Of a DNA stretch of 64,000 nt, positions 61,522 through 64,000 are shown one piece after another (positions within the stretch are counted from its first letter, which is position 1; each line of letters begins with the position of its first letter). Where the stretch lies: assembly GCF_001940235.1 (NCBI RefSeq), contig NZ_MJIE01000001.1:1426001-1490000 (forward strand), given 5' to 3'. Position numbers and translations under genes: made by a program. Origin of the DNA: Hornefia porci. GTDB taxonomy: Bacteria > Bacillota > Clostridia > Peptostreptococcales > Anaerovoracaceae. The notes under the pieces are model-generated. The model had not been told where the DNA came from. It did no database searches and worked only from the letters and a program-made list of their open reading frames with translations.

Positions 61522-62667
61522 TTACGCAACGCCCTCACGCTCCTCTCTGACGTATTCCGCCGCGCCGGCAGCCTGTTTCGGCATCCCCGGCTGCACTGTT
61601 TTCCCGTGCGCCTGCCATTCGCGGTACGCGATGAATCCGAACAGAATCAGTCCCACATAACCGCTCAGCGGATAGATGATATTAACCAGTGTCTTGAAAT
61701 TCGTCATTCCCAGAACCAGACCGACGGCGGTGACTGCCAGAGAAAGCAGTACGAATTTCTTTGTTCCCTCCTCCGCGAAGGTCCGCACGACACTCCACAG
61801 CATCGGCACCGTCGTCGTGTAAATCCCGCAGCAGATGATGATGGAAAAGATAACGCCGAAAACAGGATTCAGCCGGCCGGCAAGCACCAGTGTCGGCACT
61901 GCCGATGAGTAGATATCCTGAATGTTCGCCATCAGCCCCAGATTCAGGGTAAGCACGCCCGCGCCGAACAGAACGCCGCCCAGCGTTCCGCCCAGAGCCG
62001 CTTCCCTGGCACTGTTCGCACTTTTACCGATGCTGCAGGACAGCATGATGACGATGATAGCGTTAAAGGCCGGGTACAGAATCGAGGACCACAGCCATCC
62101 TCCCTGCGTCTTTATGATATCCAGAGTCGGAATGATTTCCGCCGCCGCAGCTATTCCCGTCGTGCCGGACAGGAAACTGTAAAGACCGATGCCTACGGAG
62201 AACACGATGATCACGGTTCCCAGACTTCCCAGAATATCCGTCAGCCTGGTGATTCCCAGGATGACAGTGAAGAAGGCAAGCGCGGCCATGCCCACACGAC
62301 CTACCGCCGGGTTCAGCCCGAAGTGCTGCGCCAGCGTCGCGCCCGCTCCCGCGATCATGATGACATAGATTCCGAAAATGAATACCTGGAAGACGATCTC
62401 ACATACTTTGCCTAAACGTTCCCCGAAGTAATAACTGATGATTGTTCCCGGACGGTCCATCTGCTGTTCATATCCGTGTTTCATGAACATGGCTCCGACC
62501 CAGGAAAAGACGATGGTGGTCACCACGGTTCCCGCGATGCTCCAGAATCCCTGCGCGGAGAAGAACTGCATGACCTCCTGCCCCGTAGCGAATCCGGATC
62601 CGATGGCACAGGCCACATACGCGCCTGCAAACTTAAACACATTACCAATACTTACACTGTTCTTCAT
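61522..62667 (-). CDS. YkvI-family membrane transporter
   Basis: This inner-membrane protein has 381 residues from the ATG at 62667 and about ten to eleven hydrophobic segments. The N-terminal motif FKFAGAYVACAIGSGFATGQEVMQFFSAQG is characteristic of the YkvI-type, amino-acid-transporter-like family; later blocks include MIAGAGATLAQHFG and SIIICCGIYTTTVPMLWSVVRTF. The substrate is unknown. The ribosome binding site before 62667 is weak (GGGG nine bases off). The frame extends upstream to 62754 through poor starts. It converges with the response regulator gene and may be its target. Confidence 0.85.
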   Translation of the reverse strand: MKNSVSIGNVFKFAGAYVACAIGSGFATGQEVMQFFSAQGFWSIAGTVVTTIVFSWVGAMFMKHGYEQQMDRPGTIISYYFGERLGKVCEIVFQVFIFGIYVIMIAGAGATLAQHFGLNPAVGRVGMAALAFFTVILGITRLTDILGSLGTVIIVFSVGIGLYSFLSGTTGIAAAAEIIPTLDIIKTQGGWLWSSILYPAFNAIIVIMLSCSIGKSANSAREAALGGTLGGVLFGAGVLTLNLGLMANIQDIYSSAVPTLVLAGRLNPVFGVIFSIIICCGIYTTTVPMLWSVVRTFAEEGTKKFVLLSLAVTAVGLVLGMTNFKTLVNIIYPLSGYVGLILFGFIAYREWQAHGKTVQPGMPKQAAGAAEYVREEREGVA

Positions 62668-62793
62668 TACTTTCACGCCCCAATTCGTTTTTGCAATTGT
62701 TAAAATTGTCTGATTTTCTCCTTGTTTGCGTATACTATACGAATCCGGTTTCACGGGGTTTCAGAAAATAACAGAAAGGAAATAAAAAAATTC

Positions 62794-62820
62794 AAAAAAA
62801 TCCCCGCAGAACCTGCGGAG
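62794..62820 (-). terminator. Terminator of the APC transporter gene
   Basis: On the minus strand CCGCAG / CTGCGG with a three-base loop is followed by GGATTTTTTT. It lies about 120 bases past the transporter stop. Confidence 0.8.
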
Positions 62821-62837
62821 AGGAATCGCAGGCCGGG

Positions 62838-62940
62838 GGAAAGCGGCGAGCGGTCGGGGATGCCGGCGATGTCGGCGAGCGGCCGCCGGGGATGTCGGAG
62901 AACGCCGCCGAGACGCCGGGGATGCCGGCGAGCGGCCGAA
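62838..62940. repeat. GC-rich low-complexity repeat
   Basis: Variants of GCCGGGGATGCCGGCGAGCGG occur several times in a row directly after the APC transporter stop codon. Similar GC-rich stretches follow other genes in this window (for example 49681, 52920 and 57547). Confidence 0.6.
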
Positions 62941-64000
62941 TCAGAACGGCTGAATCGCGCCGGTCTTCAGGCACACCAGCGAGATGACGAACAGAACTCC
63001 GACCAGAAGGAACGCCGCCCAGTCTGTCTTTGTTTCAAAAATCTTCCGATTCCGTTCCCTCTTGCTTATGCAGAACAGAATCGTGCCCGGGAAATACAGT
63101 GTGCTGGTAATCAGGATGTACTGCCAGCCGCTCCCGTACAGCAGCCAGAACCCGTAAACGGTGCCGATGACGGCGGTCAGCCACATACCGAATCTGTTTT
63201 TGTTCCCCGGCTCCAGCCCCTCGCCTCTGCAGCAGAGCTTGAGGTAAAAGCAGGCGGAAAAGACATACGGAAACATAATCGTGCTGGCGGACAGCGCATA
63301 CAGAATCTGATAGGTGCTGCTGTTGAAATACATGATGACGATAAACAGCTGAACCACCAGCGACGTGCCCACAATCGACCAGACCGGCGTGTTGTGCCGG
63401 CTCATCTTTGTCAGAAACCGCGGGAAGATTCCCTGCTTCGCAGGTTCGTAGGAGCTGTCTGTACAAAGAATCACGTACGGGAGCATGGCTCCGATCAGGG
63501 ACATGATGACCGCGATGTTGACCAGCGCGCCGCCCCAGGGACCGACCACATATTCCATAACGCCGGCCAGAGGAGGATTGCTCAGCTTCGCCAGTACGTC
63601 GAAGGGAACCGCGCCCATGCTGAGAACGGAAATCAGAATGTACAGCGCGATCAGCGACAGGAACGAGTAGATTGTGGCCTGTCCTGCGGCTTTCGTCGTT
63701 CTGCCGCGGCCGGAGAGAACCACCGCGCCTTCAATGCCGACAAAGGTCCATACGGTAATCTGTACCGTGGATTTAATCTGTGCGAACAAAGAACCGCTGT
63801 CCGAAGCGCCCCAGAAGTTCGCCGTGAAGTTCTCCCATTTGAACGCACCTGCAAGGATGATCGCCAGAATCGCGAAAATAATCGGGATCATCTTGACGAT
63901 GACGACGAACATGTTCAGTCCCACCGCCGCATTCACGCCGCGGTACACGAGCCAGGTCAGCGCCCAGATGAAGATGGAGGCGACTGCGGCGGACGCCAGA
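62941..64000 (-). CDS. APC-superfamily amino acid permease/antiporter (5' end outside window)
   Basis: The open frame continues beyond the right edge: translation of 63949-64000 adds AVASIFIWALTWLVYRG before the first internal start. About 352 C-terminal residues with roughly nine membrane segments are present. Motifs such as WTFVGIEGAVVLSGR, IGAMLPYVILCTDSSYEPAKQGIFPRFLTKMSRHNTPVWSIV and LYALSASTIMFPYVFSACFYLK match basic amino acid/polyamine antiporters of the APC type. Arginine-ornithine or lysine exchange is plausible, not shown. It is upstream of the YkvI gene on the same strand but a terminator intervenes. Confidence 0.88.
   Translation of the reverse strand, partial: LASAAVASIFIWALTWLVYRGVNAAVGLNMFVVIVKMIPIIFAILAIILAGAFKWENFTANFWGASDSGSLFAQIKSTVQITVWTFVGIEGAVVLSGRGRTTKAAGQATIYSFLSLIALYILISVLSMGAVPFDVLAKLSNPPLAGVMEYVVGPWGGALVNIAVIMSLIGAMLPYVILCTDSSYEPAKQGIFPRFLTKMSRHNTPVWSIVGTSLVVQLFIVIMYFNSSTYQILYALSASTIMFPYVFSACFYLKLCCRGEGLEPGNKNRFGMWLTAVIGTVYGFWLLYGSGWQYILITSTLYFPGTILFCISKRERNRKIFETKTDWAAFLLVGVLFVISLVCLKTGAIQPF

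Overview
The window comes from a moderately GC-rich member of the Bacillota, most likely an anaerobic clostridium. The evidence is a Bacillus/Clostridium-type order of core genes (yacL, ispF, proS, cysS, mrnC, rlmB, sigH, rpmG-secE-nusG-rplK-rplA-rplJ-rplL-rpoB-rpoC), strong AGGAGG-type ribosome binding sites, a sporulation-type SigH, TTGACA/TATAAT promoters and an NAD(P)H-linked [FeFe]-hydrogenase. The species cannot be named from the sequence alone.

1-17.5 kb is mostly minus-strand core machinery: rpoC (cut by the window edge), rpoB, L7/L12, L10 with its RNA leader, L1, L11, NusG, SecE and L33. A 1871-residue secreted surface protein, a LytR-CpsA-Psr protein and a tRNA-Thr/tuf transcription unit follow. 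17.5-27.6 kb is one tightly overlapping minus-strand operon, yacL to sigH. It carries accessory insertions (a split chromate transporter, a NUDIX hydrolase, a cyclophilin), has thyA-folA in the position I recall as usual for thyX, and has no ispD. 27.8-30 kb is a plus-strand OmpR-type two-component pair. 30-40.5 kb is minus strand again: radA, an EF-G paralogue, asnS, glnS, a second LCP protein, a CCA-adding enzyme and ferritin.

40.7-45.8 kb is the accessory region of most interest. A membrane-bound LuxR-type regulator is followed by an AT-rich insert holding a transposase remnant, a decayed secreted-protein gene, an intact secreted-protein gene and a small membrane protein. A second, frameshifted copy of the regulator's 3' end and trailer (about 0.83 kb) then precedes a small lipoprotein gene. 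The two regulator copies are long direct repeats bracketing the insert, and the repeats end exactly at an AT-rich palindrome. This looks like an integrated segment or a duplication with insertion; no integrase is visible.

46-49.7 kb encodes a two-gene soluble hydrogenase, a NuoF-Fe/S plus GltD-like flavoprotein and an [FeFe]-hydrogenase catalytic subunit. Its leader contains a perfect 16-bp palindrome that resembles, but does not match, a Rex operator. 49.8-52.1 kb is a second AT-rich patch with a small protein, an XRE-family membrane regulator and a secreted-protein gene with an in-frame stop. 52.1-64 kb holds TcdA, a DUF1015 protein, a small membrane protein, an EamA transporter, an ATP-grasp enzyme convergent with a glutamate-cysteine ligase, a GlnK/GlnL-like two-component system and two amino-acid-type transporters, the last cut by the window edge.

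No rRNA genes, CRISPR arrays, replication origin or complete insertion sequences were seen. One tRNA gene was found. All functional calls rest on sequence motifs and recalled family knowledge; no database search was run.
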